Source: an uncultured Bacilli bacterium
Lineage (GTDB): Bacteria > Bacillota_I > Bacilli_A > RF39 > UBA660
Assembly (NCBI GenBank): GCA_947589725.1
Contig: CANQCQ010000054.1
Location: 1 to 6,506, forward strand
DNA: 6,506 bases
Direction: 5' to 3'
In this document: positions 1 to 5,732 of the stretch, in pieces
Numbering within the stretch: the stretch's first letter is position 1
Layout of the letters: every line of letters starts with the position of its first letter
Program-made: the position numbers and the translations under genes
The notes under the pieces: generated by a model
Databases searched by the model: none
Told to the model about the DNA's origin: nothing
The model's input: the letters and a program-made list of their open reading frames with translations, nothing else

Positions 1-1373
1 CTAATAAAATGAAAAAACATGGCTTAATTTATATTTCAGTTATTATGATTTTATTAGCTGTACTTACTTCTATTTGTGGATTACAATTTGGACTTATCTT
101 ATTTTATCCTTTAATAGCTGCTTTAATACTATTAATGGGATATGATAAAATTGTTGTTGCTTTGACTTTAGTTGGATCAACAATGGTAGGTGTTATAGGT
201 AGTACATATGCTTATAACAATGTTAATGTATTGAATTCTTATTTAGGTACTTCCATAATGGATAATATTTTAGTTAAATTTGCAATATTAGTTGTCAGTT
301 TATTAATATTAATCCTAAATACAGTTTTATATGTAAAAAGAGGTAAAACTGTTAAAGTAAAGACTAAGAAGGTAGTTGCTGAAGAAGTGGAAAAACAAGT
401 AAATGAAGAAGTTAAAGTAGTTGAATCTAAAAAGGAAACTAAAAGTGCTAAAAAAGCAGTTGAAAGTAAAACTTCTAAGAAATCTACAAAAACAACTTCA
501 AAGAATAAGAATACAAAATCAAACAGTAAAAAGACTTCAAAATCTAAAAATAACAATAAAGCAGCCGTTTTAGATGAAGAAGTTATAAAAATAAAAAATA
601 CAGAAGAAGATAATTACTTAGTACCAAGTGAAGTTGAATCTAAAGGTAAAACTTGGCCAATAGTATGTGCACTTGTACTATTATTAATTGTCCTAGTATT
701 AGCATTTATTCCTTGGTCATCTGTATTTTCACTAGATATTATGACTAAAGCAACAGATGCTGTAAATTCTTTTAAAATTTTTGGATTTACATTATTTGCT
801 AAATTATTTGGTACTTACAATACTTTTGGAGATTGGATGATTACAGATATGTTCTTCCCAATGGCATTTGTAGTATTAATATTAGCAATAATATATAATG
901 TTAAGTTAAATGATATTTTAGATGGTTTTGTAAATGGTGCTAAAAAAGCTTTAGCTCCTGCAGCAATAGCTTTAATAGCTTATACTATATTAGTTATTAA
1001 TACATATCATCCATTTCAATTAACAATTTATAAGTTTGCATTAGGAAAAGGTAGTAGTTTAAATGTTATAACATCAACAATAACTGCCGCTTTATCAGGA
1101 GTTTTAAATGTTGATTCTGCTTATGCTTTCCAAGCTGTTATTCCTTATTTAACTAGTTTAGTAACAAATACTGATGTATATCCTATAATTGCTATTATTT
1201 ATACAGGAATTTATGGTTTCGCAATGTTATTTGCTCCTACTAGTATAATTTTAATGGGAACATTATCATATTTGGGAGTTTCTTATAAAGAATGGATTAA
1301 AGCTATTTGGAAGATGTTAATTGAACTACTTGTTGTATTATTAATTATATTTACAATATTAGTTTTAATATAA
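1..1373 (+). CDS. YfcC/ArcD-like (DcuC superfamily) membrane transporter, 5'-partial, with Lys-rich cytoplasmic insert
   Basis: Probable secondary transporter of the YfcC/ArcD/C4-dicarboxylate carrier type in the cytoplasmic membrane; the substrate cannot be read from sequence (family members move amino acids or dicarboxylates). Numbering from the ATG at 9, hydrophobic segments lie at about 7-25, 28-44, 47-66, 87-108, 217-235, 281-297, 316-333, 353-365, 390-409 and 435-454. Family-like landmarks are FYPLIAALILLMGYD (32-46) and, near the C-terminus, PTSIILMGTLSYLGVSYKEW (410-429), matching the PTSG...GVxYxKW block of YfcC. Residues 110-184 hold about 25 lysines with Ser, Thr and Asn, an unusual hydrophilic insert between the two membrane halves. 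The frame is open to the window edge and only eight bases precede the ATG at 9. YfcC proteins have further N-terminal helices before this point, so the real start is probably upstream and this is a fragment. Followed by a strong terminator. Family assignment is by recalled similarity only. Confidence 0.68.
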   Translation, partial: NKMKKHGLIYISVIMILLAVLTSICGLQFGLILFYPLIAALILLMGYDKIVVALTLVGSTMVGVIGSTYAYNNVNVLNSYLGTSIMDNILVKFAILVVSLLILILNTVLYVKRGKTVKVKTKKVVAEEVEKQVNEEVKVVESKKETKSAKKAVESKTSKKSTKTTSKNKNTKSNSKKTSKSKNNNKAAVLDEEVIKIKNTEEDNYLVPSEVESKGKTWPIVCALVLLLIVLVLAFIPWSSVFSLDIMTKATDAVNSFKIFGFTLFAKLFGTYNTFGDWMITDMFFPMAFVVLILAIIYNVKLNDILDGFVNGAKKALAPAAIALIAYTILVINTYHPFQLTIYKFALGKGSSLNVITSTITAALSGVLNVDSAYAFQAVIPYLTSLVTNTDVYPIIAIIYTGIYGFAMLFAPTSIILMGTLSYLGVSYKEWIKAIWKMLIELLVVLLIIFTILVLI

Positions 1374-1382
1374 ACATATAAT

Positions 1383-1423
1383 AATAGAGTAAAGGCAAAT
1401 GCTTTTACTCTATTTTTGTTTTA
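1383..1423 (+). terminator. Intrinsic terminator after the transporter gene
   Basis: A 14-bp stem (1383-1396 with 1401-1414, one G-T wobble) closes an AAAT tetraloop and is followed by a T-rich tract at about 1413-1422. It starts 10 bases after the transporter stop codon and separates that gene from the cysS operon. Confidence 0.92.
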
Positions 1424-1424
1424 T

Positions 1425-1452
1425 TTGCTATTTTTATTTATTATGATATACT
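1425..1452 (+). promoter_or_regulatory. Probable sigma-A promoter of the cysS operon
   Basis: An extended -10 element, TGATATACT, lies at 1444-1452 (TATACT at 1447-1452). A weak -35, TTGCTA, lies at 1425-1430 with a 16-base spacer. It sits just past the upstream terminator and would start transcription near 1459, leaving a leader of about 100 bases. The A+T background makes chance matches common, so the position rather than the motif alone supports it. Confidence 0.55.
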
Positions 1453-1495
1453 CTACTCAGATGATTTTTTGAACCAATCTATAAAAAATATAAAT

Positions 1496-1543
1496 AGAAA
1501 GGGATTAATCAAGAAGAAATTAATTAAGTTTTTATTGATTAAT
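1496..1543 (+). promoter_or_regulatory. Shine-Dalgarno-like AGAAAGGG followed by an inverted repeat in the cysS leader
   Basis: AGAAAGG at 1496-1502 exactly matches the complement of a Bacillus-type 16S rRNA 3' end but is over 45 bases from any cysS start codon. It is followed directly by a 9-bp inverted repeat, ATTAATCAA at 1504-1512 and TTGATTAAT at 1535-1543. If the hairpin forms, the Shine-Dalgarno lies 5 bases from the GTG at 1549 and 14 bases from the ATG at 1558. No T-box consensus or specifier domain is visible in this leader. Confidence 0.4.
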
Positions 1544-1557
1544 TGTATGTGATTTTT

Positions 1558-2952
1558 ATGAAGTTATATAATAGTTTAAGTAAGAAAATTGAAGAATTTA
1601 TTCCAAGAGACAATAATGAGGTTAAACTTTATACTTGTGGTCCAACTGTTTATCATTACGCACATATAGGAAATATTAGAAATTATATAGGAAATGATAT
1701 TTTAGAAAAAACTCTTAAGTATGTTGGATATAATGTTAAAAGAGCTATGAATATTACAGATGTCGGACATCTTACCAGTGATTCAGATTCGGGTGAAGAT
1801 AAAATGGAAATTGCTAGAAAAAGGGAGGGTAAGTCTGCCTTTGAAATAGCTGATTTCTATACAAAAGCATTTTTTGAAGATTTTGTAAAAGTCAATTGTG
1901 AAATTCCTAAAATTGTATCTAAAGCAACAGAAAATATTGATTTTTATATTAAAATTATTTCTAAATTAATTGAGGATGATTATGCATATTTATCAGGTGG
2001 AAATGTTTATTTTGATGTTTCAAAAGTAAAAGATTATTATGCTTTAACTAATCATATTGAAGATCAAATGGTTGTTGGAGCAAGAGAAGGTGTTGAGTTC
2101 GATCAAAATAAAAGAAATCAAGCTGACTTTGCTTTATGGTTTACTACAAGTAAATTTGAAAATCATGAAATGATTTGGGATTCTCCATGGGGAAAAGGAT
2201 ATCCAGGATGGCATATTGAATGTAGTGGAATAAGCATAAAATATTTAGGTGAATATTTAGATATTCATTGTGGTGGTGTAGATAATATTTTCCCTCATCA
2301 CACAAATGAAATAGCTCAATCTGAAGCATATTTAGGACATAAATGGTGTAATTATTGGTTTCATAATGAACATTTAGTCGACGAAACTGGTAAAATGAGC
2401 AAGTCTAAAGGTGCTATTTTAAGAGTAAGTACGCTTGAAGAAAATGGTTATAATCCCTTATCATTTAGATTTATGTGTCTAAATTCCCATTACAGAAAAC
2501 AACTATTATTTTCTTATGATGCACTTAATCAATCTCAAGCTACTTTAAATAAGCTTTATTCTAGAATATCTTCTATAGATGTATCTGGTGATATGCAAGA
2601 GCATATTTATGAAAAATATAAAAACAGATTTATTGAGGAACTTAGTAATGATTTAAATACATCAAATGCTTTAACTGTTTTATATGATCTTTTAAAAGAT
2701 AAAGAAGTAAATGGAAAAACAAAAATAGAGTTAATTAAAAGCTTTGATAATGTTTTATCTCTAGACTTAGTGAAAGATTTTAGCGTTGATGCCAAGCTAT
2801 TGGATATAATTAATAAGAAAATAGAAGAACGTAATTTAGCTAAAAATAATAAAAATTATGAATTAGCTGACTCAATTAGACAAGAACTATTAAAGCAAGG
2901 AATTAAATTGATAGATACTAGGGAAGGAACAAAGTTTGAAATAAATAAGTAA
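1558..2952 (+). CDS. cysS: Cysteine--tRNA ligase (CysRS), alternative-clade type
   Basis: Charges tRNA-Cys with cysteine using ATP; cytoplasmic class I synthetase. With the ATG at 1558 it is 464 residues, a normal length. Visible signatures are the HIGH-type motif HIGN (36-39), KMSKS (279-283), and the zinc ligands expected for CysRS: Cys27 in TCGPTVY, Cys222 in WHIECS, and His247 and Glu251 in PHHTNE. The C-terminal half carries the helical tRNA-binding/DALR-like part, ending in the family-like LADSIRQELLKQGIKLIDT. The segment NITDVGHLTSDSDSGEDKM (65-83) and DPNKRN-like DQNKRN (182-187) differ from the B. subtilis form (NFTDVDDK) and resemble a second clade of bacterial CysRS. The start is uncertain: in-frame TTG (1543) and GTG (1549) also exist and none has a close Shine-Dalgarno. 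ATG is chosen because KLYNSL aligns with the usual N-terminus. First gene of a four-gene operon. Confidence 0.95.
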   Translation: MKLYNSLSKKIEEFIPRDNNEVKLYTCGPTVYHYAHIGNIRNYIGNDILEKTLKYVGYNVKRAMNITDVGHLTSDSDSGEDKMEIARKREGKSAFEIADFYTKAFFEDFVKVNCEIPKIVSKATENIDFYIKIISKLIEDDYAYLSGGNVYFDVSKVKDYYALTNHIEDQMVVGAREGVEFDQNKRNQADFALWFTTSKFENHEMIWDSPWGKGYPGWHIECSGISIKYLGEYLDIHCGGVDNIFPHHTNEIAQSEAYLGHKWCNYWFHNEHLVDETGKMSKSKGAILRVSTLEENGYNPLSFRFMCLNSHYRKQLLFSYDALNQSQATLNKLYSRISSIDVSGDMQEHIYEKYKNRFIEELSNDLNTSNALTVLYDLLKDKEVNGKTKIELIKSFDNVLSLDLVKDFSVDAKLLDIINKKIEERNLAKNNKNYELADSIRQELLKQGIKLIDTREGTKFEINK

Positions 2953-2955
2953 GTT

Positions 2956-3330
2956 ATGGATATTAGAGAAGTAAATAGTTTGGTTTTAGCGTATATAGGT
3001 GATTGTGTTTATGAAAATTATATTAGGCATTTTTTAGTGTCTCTTGGTATAGCAAATGTTAACGAACTACAAAAATCGGCAGTTAAGTACGTTAGTGCTA
3101 AAGCACAAGCTGATTTTGTTCATAAAATGATTAATGATGGGTTCTTAACTGATGAAGAAATTACAATTTTTAATAGAATCAGAAATAATAAAAACCATTC
3201 ACATCCTAAAAATTGTGATATTGTGACATATAAAAATGCGACAGGCTTAGAAGGATTAATTGGATATTTAGATTTAATGAACAATAAAAATAGGGTAGAA
3301 GAAATAATGAAGTATATAGTTGGTGATTAA
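2956..3330 (+). CDS. mrnC: Mini-ribonuclease III
   Basis: A stand-alone RNase III catalytic domain without the double-stranded RNA-binding domain. In B. subtilis this enzyme trims the double-stranded ends of 23S rRNA precursor. At 124 residues it has the family's usual small size. Visible signatures are VLAYIGDCVYENYIR (10-24), with the catalytic acidic Asp16, VSAKAQA (46-52), the NNKNHSHPKN segment (77-86) and GLEGLIGYLDL (97-107), with the second acidic site at Glu99. The ATG follows the cysS stop by three bases and has no clear Shine-Dalgarno, so translation is probably coupled to cysS. The order cysS-mrnC-rlmB is the conserved Bacillota arrangement, which supports the assignment. Confidence 0.94.
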   Translation: MDIREVNSLVLAYIGDCVYENYIRHFLVSLGIANVNELQKSAVKYVSAKAQADFVHKMINDGFLTDEEITIFNRIRNNKNHSHPKNCDIVTYKNATGLEGLIGYLDLMNNKNRVEEIMKYIVGD

Positions 3331-3331
3331 T

Positions 3332-4030
3332 ATGTTAGTTTATGGAAGAAATGTAGCAAAAGAGTTGTTAGAAAAAAATAAAAAAATAAATAAAATCATT
3401 TTACAAGAAAATTTTGATGATAAAGAATTAATTTCTTTAATAGAAAATTGCAATTTTGAAATAGAATATGCTAAAAAACAAAAAATGGACAATTTGTCTA
3501 ATGGTAATCATCAAGGTATAATTTTAAATATTCCGGATTATAAATATAAACAGTTGTCTGATGTATTAAAGAATGATCCAAAATTTATAGTTGTTTTAGA
3601 TCATTTAGAAGATCCTCATAATTTAGGAGCTATTATTCGTACATGTGAGGCTGCTTCAGTTGATGCTATTATTATTCCGAAAGATAGGCAAGTGCAAATT
3701 AACTCAACAGTTATGAAAACGAGTGTAGGTACTTTAGATAATGTTGATATAGTTTGTGTTCCTAATATTGTTAATACTCTTAATGAATTAAAAGATAATG
3801 GTTTTTGGGTAGTTGGTACATCTCTTAATACTGATTTTGATTATAGAGATGTTGATTATTCTTTTAAAACAGTATTAGTAATAGGTAATGAAGGTAGTGG
3901 CATGTCAAGGCTAGTAGAAAAAACATGTGATTATGTAGTTAAAATACCTATGTATGGCACTACTAATAGTTTAAATGCCTCAGTAGCAGCTGGTATTATG
4001 ATTTATGAAATTATCCGTAATAGAAAGTAG
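3332..4030 (+). CDS. rlmB: 23S rRNA (guanosine-2'-O-)-methyltransferase, TrmH/SpoU family
   Basis: SAM-dependent 2'-O-methyltransferase of the SPOUT superfamily; the orthologue methylates a P-loop guanosine of 23S rRNA (G2251, E. coli numbering). At 232 residues it has an N-terminal substrate-binding domain (about 1-75, beginning LVYGRNVAKELL) and a knotted catalytic domain. The three SpoU motifs are present: NLGAIIRTCEA (97-107, with Arg103), VIGNEGSGMS (183-192) and IPMYGTTNSLNASVAAG (205-221). The ATG at 3332 is preferred over an in-frame TTG at 3320 because GGTGAT at 3322-3327 makes a good Shine-Dalgarno and YGRN begins the family match. It starts one base after the mrnC stop, so the Shine-Dalgarno lies inside mrnC and the genes are translationally coupled. 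RlmB is favoured over other TrmH paralogues by gene order. Confidence 0.92.
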   Translation: MLVYGRNVAKELLEKNKKINKIILQENFDDKELISLIENCNFEIEYAKKQKMDNLSNGNHQGIILNIPDYKYKQLSDVLKNDPKFIVVLDHLEDPHNLGAIIRTCEAASVDAIIIPKDRQVQINSTVMKTSVGTLDNVDIVCVPNIVNTLNELKDNGFWVVGTSLNTDFDYRDVDYSFKTVLVIGNEGSGMSRLVEKTCDYVVKIPMYGTTNSLNASVAAGIMIYEIIRNRK

Positions 4031-4036
4031 GATATA

Positions 4037-4612
4037 TTGAATTATAAAAATATTAATGATTATGAAATGGTATATTTAGTCAAAGAAAATGACGAGGAAG
4101 CATTAAATGTTTTATTTAAAAAATATGAAGGTGTAATGTTTAAGCTTGCCTCCAAGTATTTTTTTAAATTTAAATATATTGGTATATCTTTTGATGATTT
4201 AATTCAAGAAGCTAGAGTTGGTCTTCTAAATGCCTTAAATAATTTTAAAGACGATCAATCACTATTTTTTAGTTTTGCCTCATTATGTATAGAAAGACAA
4301 ATAATTAGTTATTGTAGGTCTTATAATACACTAAAAAATTATCCTTTAAATTTTAGTGTAGATGAGGGTATAAGAATAAAAGATAAATTTATTTATAATA
4401 TTGATATAGATGGTATTTTAATGGAGAATGAAAAATTCTTTGAGTCTAAAAATCTATTAAATTTTGAACAAAGTTTAGTTTTTGAATTAAGATATAATGG
4501 CTTTTCTTATAAAGAAATAGCTAAGCTATTAGATATTCCTATAACAACAGTAGATGGAAGAATTACAATGATTAGAAAATGTTTAAAAAACAATATAAAT
4601 ATCACTTTTTAA
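4037..4612 (+). CDS. sigH: RNA polymerase sigma factor, SigH-like (sigma-70 family)
   Basis: A sigma factor that redirects RNA polymerase to alternative promoters. At 191 residues it has region 2 at about 9-100, including DDLIQEARVGLLNAL (53-67), FFSFASLCIERQIISY (77-92) and NYPLN (101-105), the last comparable to the KHIPLN segment of B. subtilis SigH. Region 4 is at about 138-185, with the helix-turn-helix FSYKEIAKLLDIPITTVDGR (156-175). Regions 3 and 1.1 are absent. Position after rlmB and upstream of secE-nusG matches sigH of Bacilli and the cryptic sigH of staphylococci. The start is TTG; AGAAAGTAGG at 4022-4031, one mismatch from the ideal Shine-Dalgarno, overlaps the end of rlmB and ends five bases before it, supporting this start. 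The rare start may keep levels low. Sequence is diverged from SigH, so the regulon (sporulation, competence or other) is unknown. Confidence 0.8.
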   Translation: MNYKNINDYEMVYLVKENDEEALNVLFKKYEGVMFKLASKYFFKFKYIGISFDDLIQEARVGLLNALNNFKDDQSLFFSFASLCIERQIISYCRSYNTLKNYPLNFSVDEGIRIKDKFIYNIDIDGILMENEKFFESKNLLNFEQSLVFELRYNGFSYKEIAKLLDIPITTVDGRITMIRKCLKNNINITF

Positions 4613-4633
4613 ATTGTTTTTTTTTAATTTTTT
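4585..4633 (+). terminator. Weak terminator-like inverted repeat at the end of the sigma factor gene
   Basis: AAAAAACAAT at 4585-4594, inside the end of the coding region, is complementary to ATTGTTTTTT at 4613-4622. The 18-base loop includes the stop codon, and a T-rich tract runs to about 4633. The stem is almost all A-T with one G-C pair, so it may be weak or a by-product of base composition. Confidence 0.4.
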
Positions 4634-4642
4634 AGATAAAAT
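4614..4642 (+). promoter_or_regulatory. Possible promoter of the 229-residue protein gene
   Basis: TTGTTT at 4614-4619 and TAAAAT at 4637-4642 are separated by 17 bases. The -10 matches five of six consensus bases and the -35 only three. It lies in the gap after the sigma factor gene and overlaps the possible terminator, so this short gap could be a transcription boundary. Evidence is modest in such A+T-rich DNA. Confidence 0.35.
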
Positions 4643-4665
4643 TAGATTAAGATAGGAGACAGTCT

Positions 4666-5355
4666 ATGGCAAAGAATAGTAATGTTGATGTTATAACTTT
4701 GAAAGATTGGTTTCAAGGTAATCATTCTATGGAAGAAGAAAGACAGTTATTTTTGTATCTTGATTTTGCTATGAAATATGTCCATAACAGAGGATATTGC
4801 ATTTTAACATTCAATCCATCAGAAATAGAAATATTAAACAATCAGATTAGTCATATTAAATATAATACATTACTAAAAATGCCAGATGATTTTAACTATC
4901 AAATGAAATTGATGAATGAGGATATAATTAATTCTGCTACATTACAGATACTTTTATATTCTAAATTTCCATTAAATACTAAATTTGAGTTTATAAAAGA
5001 TAATTTTGATTCATTTTCTTCATTTATTCCTCCATCTGATGTTCAATATTATAGAGGAGTAATTGAAAGAGGAGCTTCTGTTTATTTTACAGAATTTGAG
5101 TCAGAAAGATTAAAAAGAGATAATGATAAATTAAAACAAGAGTTAAATGAAATTTCACCAAAAAATAATAAGTTAAAAAGTGCTGAGATTTCTAATATGA
5201 TATCTAATGATAAAGTTAATAATTCAATATATAAAAAAATAAATAATATTCAAGATTCTGCTTTTATAAATATATTACTTTATCCAACTGTATTTATTGT
5301 GCTTGCTTTGGTATTTACTTTTATATGTTTTATATTTAGATATTTAAATATATAA
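4666..5355 (+). CDS. Unrecognised protein with C-terminal membrane anchor, possible degenerate kinase-like fold
   Basis: I do not recognise a family. The 229-residue product has no signal peptide. Residues 20-142 look globular; a charged helical, probably coiled-coil segment follows at about 143-163 (FESERLKRDNDKLKQEL), then a polar Asn/Lys/Ser linker to about 195. One hydrophobic helix at about 201-225 lies almost at the C-terminus, suggesting a tail-anchored protein with its bulk in the cytoplasm. Within 31-60, LDFAMKYVHNRGY...FNPSEIEI is laid out like the kinase segment ALxYLHxxGY...DxKPxNIxI, but the catalytic Asp and a DFG motif are missing, so any kinase relationship would be to an inactive form; this is inference. 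The start is clear: AGGAG at 4654-4658 lies seven bases before the ATG. It occupies the place between sigH and secE where related genomes usually carry rpmG. Codon use is like its neighbours, with no sign of recent transfer. Confidence 0.85.
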   Translation: MAKNSNVDVITLKDWFQGNHSMEEERQLFLYLDFAMKYVHNRGYCILTFNPSEIEILNNQISHIKYNTLLKMPDDFNYQMKLMNEDIINSATLQILLYSKFPLNTKFEFIKDNFDSFSSFIPPSDVQYYRGVIERGASVYFTEFESERLKRDNDKLKQELNEISPKNNKLKSAEISNMISNDKVNNSIYKKINNIQDSAFINILLYPTVFIVLALVFTFICFIFRYLNI

Positions 5356-5360
5356 AAATA

Positions 5361-5389
5361 TTGACATTTCTATGTGCTTGTGCTATCTT
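5361..5389 (+). promoter_or_regulatory. Strong sigma-A promoter of secE-nusG
   Basis: A perfect -35 TTGACA at 5361-5366 and a -10 TATCTT at 5384-5389 are separated by exactly 17 bases. It begins five bases after the upstream stop codon and would initiate near 5395-5397, about 55 bases before the secE start. This is the best promoter match in the window. Confidence 0.85.
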
Positions 5390-5398
5390 AATATCGTG

Positions 5399-5423
5399 AG
5401 CACTTGGAAGTGTTTTTTATTTT
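5399..5423 (+). terminator. Short terminator-like hairpin over the predicted secE transcription start
   Basis: CACT at 5401-5404 pairs with AGTG at 5409-5412 around a TGGA tetraloop, extendable by G-T and A-T pairs at 5399-5400 and 5413-5414. Six T residues follow at 5413-5418, then ATTTT. It could end transcripts of the upstream gene. Because it lies within about 20 bases of the predicted secE start, it should act poorly on transcripts from that promoter. Confidence 0.5.
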
Positions 5424-5450
5424 GATTTAAATCAGGAAAAGGTGAGGAAT

Positions 5451-5717
5451 ATGTCAAAAGAAAAAAAAGTAGATAATGTAAATAAAAAAGTTCAAGAGCA
5501 AAAAAAGAAAACTAAAAAGAATGAGGACAAAAAAAGTTTATGGGTAAGATTTAGAATATTTTGTCATGGAGTTAGAAGTGAATTTAGTAAAATTCATTGG
5601 ACTTCAAAGAAAGATCTTATTAAATATTCTATTGCATCAATTTGCTTTTTAATTTTTGCATCAGTATTTTTTTATTTAATAGATGTACTATTTGCATTAA
5701 TTCAATCATTATTTTAG
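5451..5717 (+). CDS. secE: Preprotein translocase subunit SecE
   Basis: The small clamp subunit of the SecYEG channel in the cytoplasmic membrane, needed for protein export. At 88 residues it has the single-helix layout typical of Gram-positive SecE. There is a very Lys-rich N-terminal extension (1-28), an amphipathic cytoplasmic segment with the family pattern VRSEFSKIHWTSKKDLIKYS (41-60), and one transmembrane helix at about 61-82. The usual Trp-Pro of the SecE motif is Trp-Thr here (50-51). ATG at 5451 is chosen over an in-frame GTG at 5442 because GGTGA at 5441-5445 serves as the Shine-Dalgarno and would overlap the GTG. nusG follows after 15 bases, the nearly universal bacterial arrangement, and both are probably transcribed from the promoter at 5361-5389. 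Confidence 0.95.
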   Translation: MSKEKKVDNVNKKVQEQKKKTKKNEDKKSLWVRFRIFCHGVRSEFSKIHWTSKKDLIKYSIASICFLIFASVFFYLIDVLFALIQSLF

Positions 5718-5732
5718 AAGGGAGTTAATTTT

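Noticed and set aside
239..556. Open frame of 105 codons on the minus strand inside the transporter gene
   Set aside because: It is the mirror of the Lys/Ser-rich AAA/AAG codons, giving a Phe/Leu/Val-only composition, with no ribosome site or family likeness.
1463..1482. tRNA T-arm-like sequence (GGTTCAAA) on the minus strand
   Set aside because: No matching acceptor stem, anticodon arm or five-pair T stem surrounds it.
1424..1557. T-box riboswitch ahead of cysS
   Set aside because: No T-box sequence, specifier loop or terminator/antiterminator pair is visible in the roughly 100-base leader.
1543..1557. TTG (1543) or GTG (1549) as the cysS start
   Set aside because: Not excluded, but ATG at 1558 fits the family N-terminus best; the GTG becomes attractive only if the leader hairpin forms.
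2144..2795. Two short minus-strand open frames within cysS
   Set aside because: They lie fully within a well-supported gene and have no start signals or recognisable product.
3320..3331. TTG at 3320 as the rlmB start
   Set aside because: It has no Shine-Dalgarno, and GGTGAT at 3322-3327 is well placed for the ATG at 3332.
5442..5450. GTG at 5442 as the secE start
   Set aside because: The GTG is part of the GGTGA Shine-Dalgarno that serves the ATG at 5451.
5356..5450. A short rpmG gene before secE
   Set aside because: The 95-base gap is occupied by a promoter, a hairpin and a ribosome site and has no Cys-rich L33 frame.
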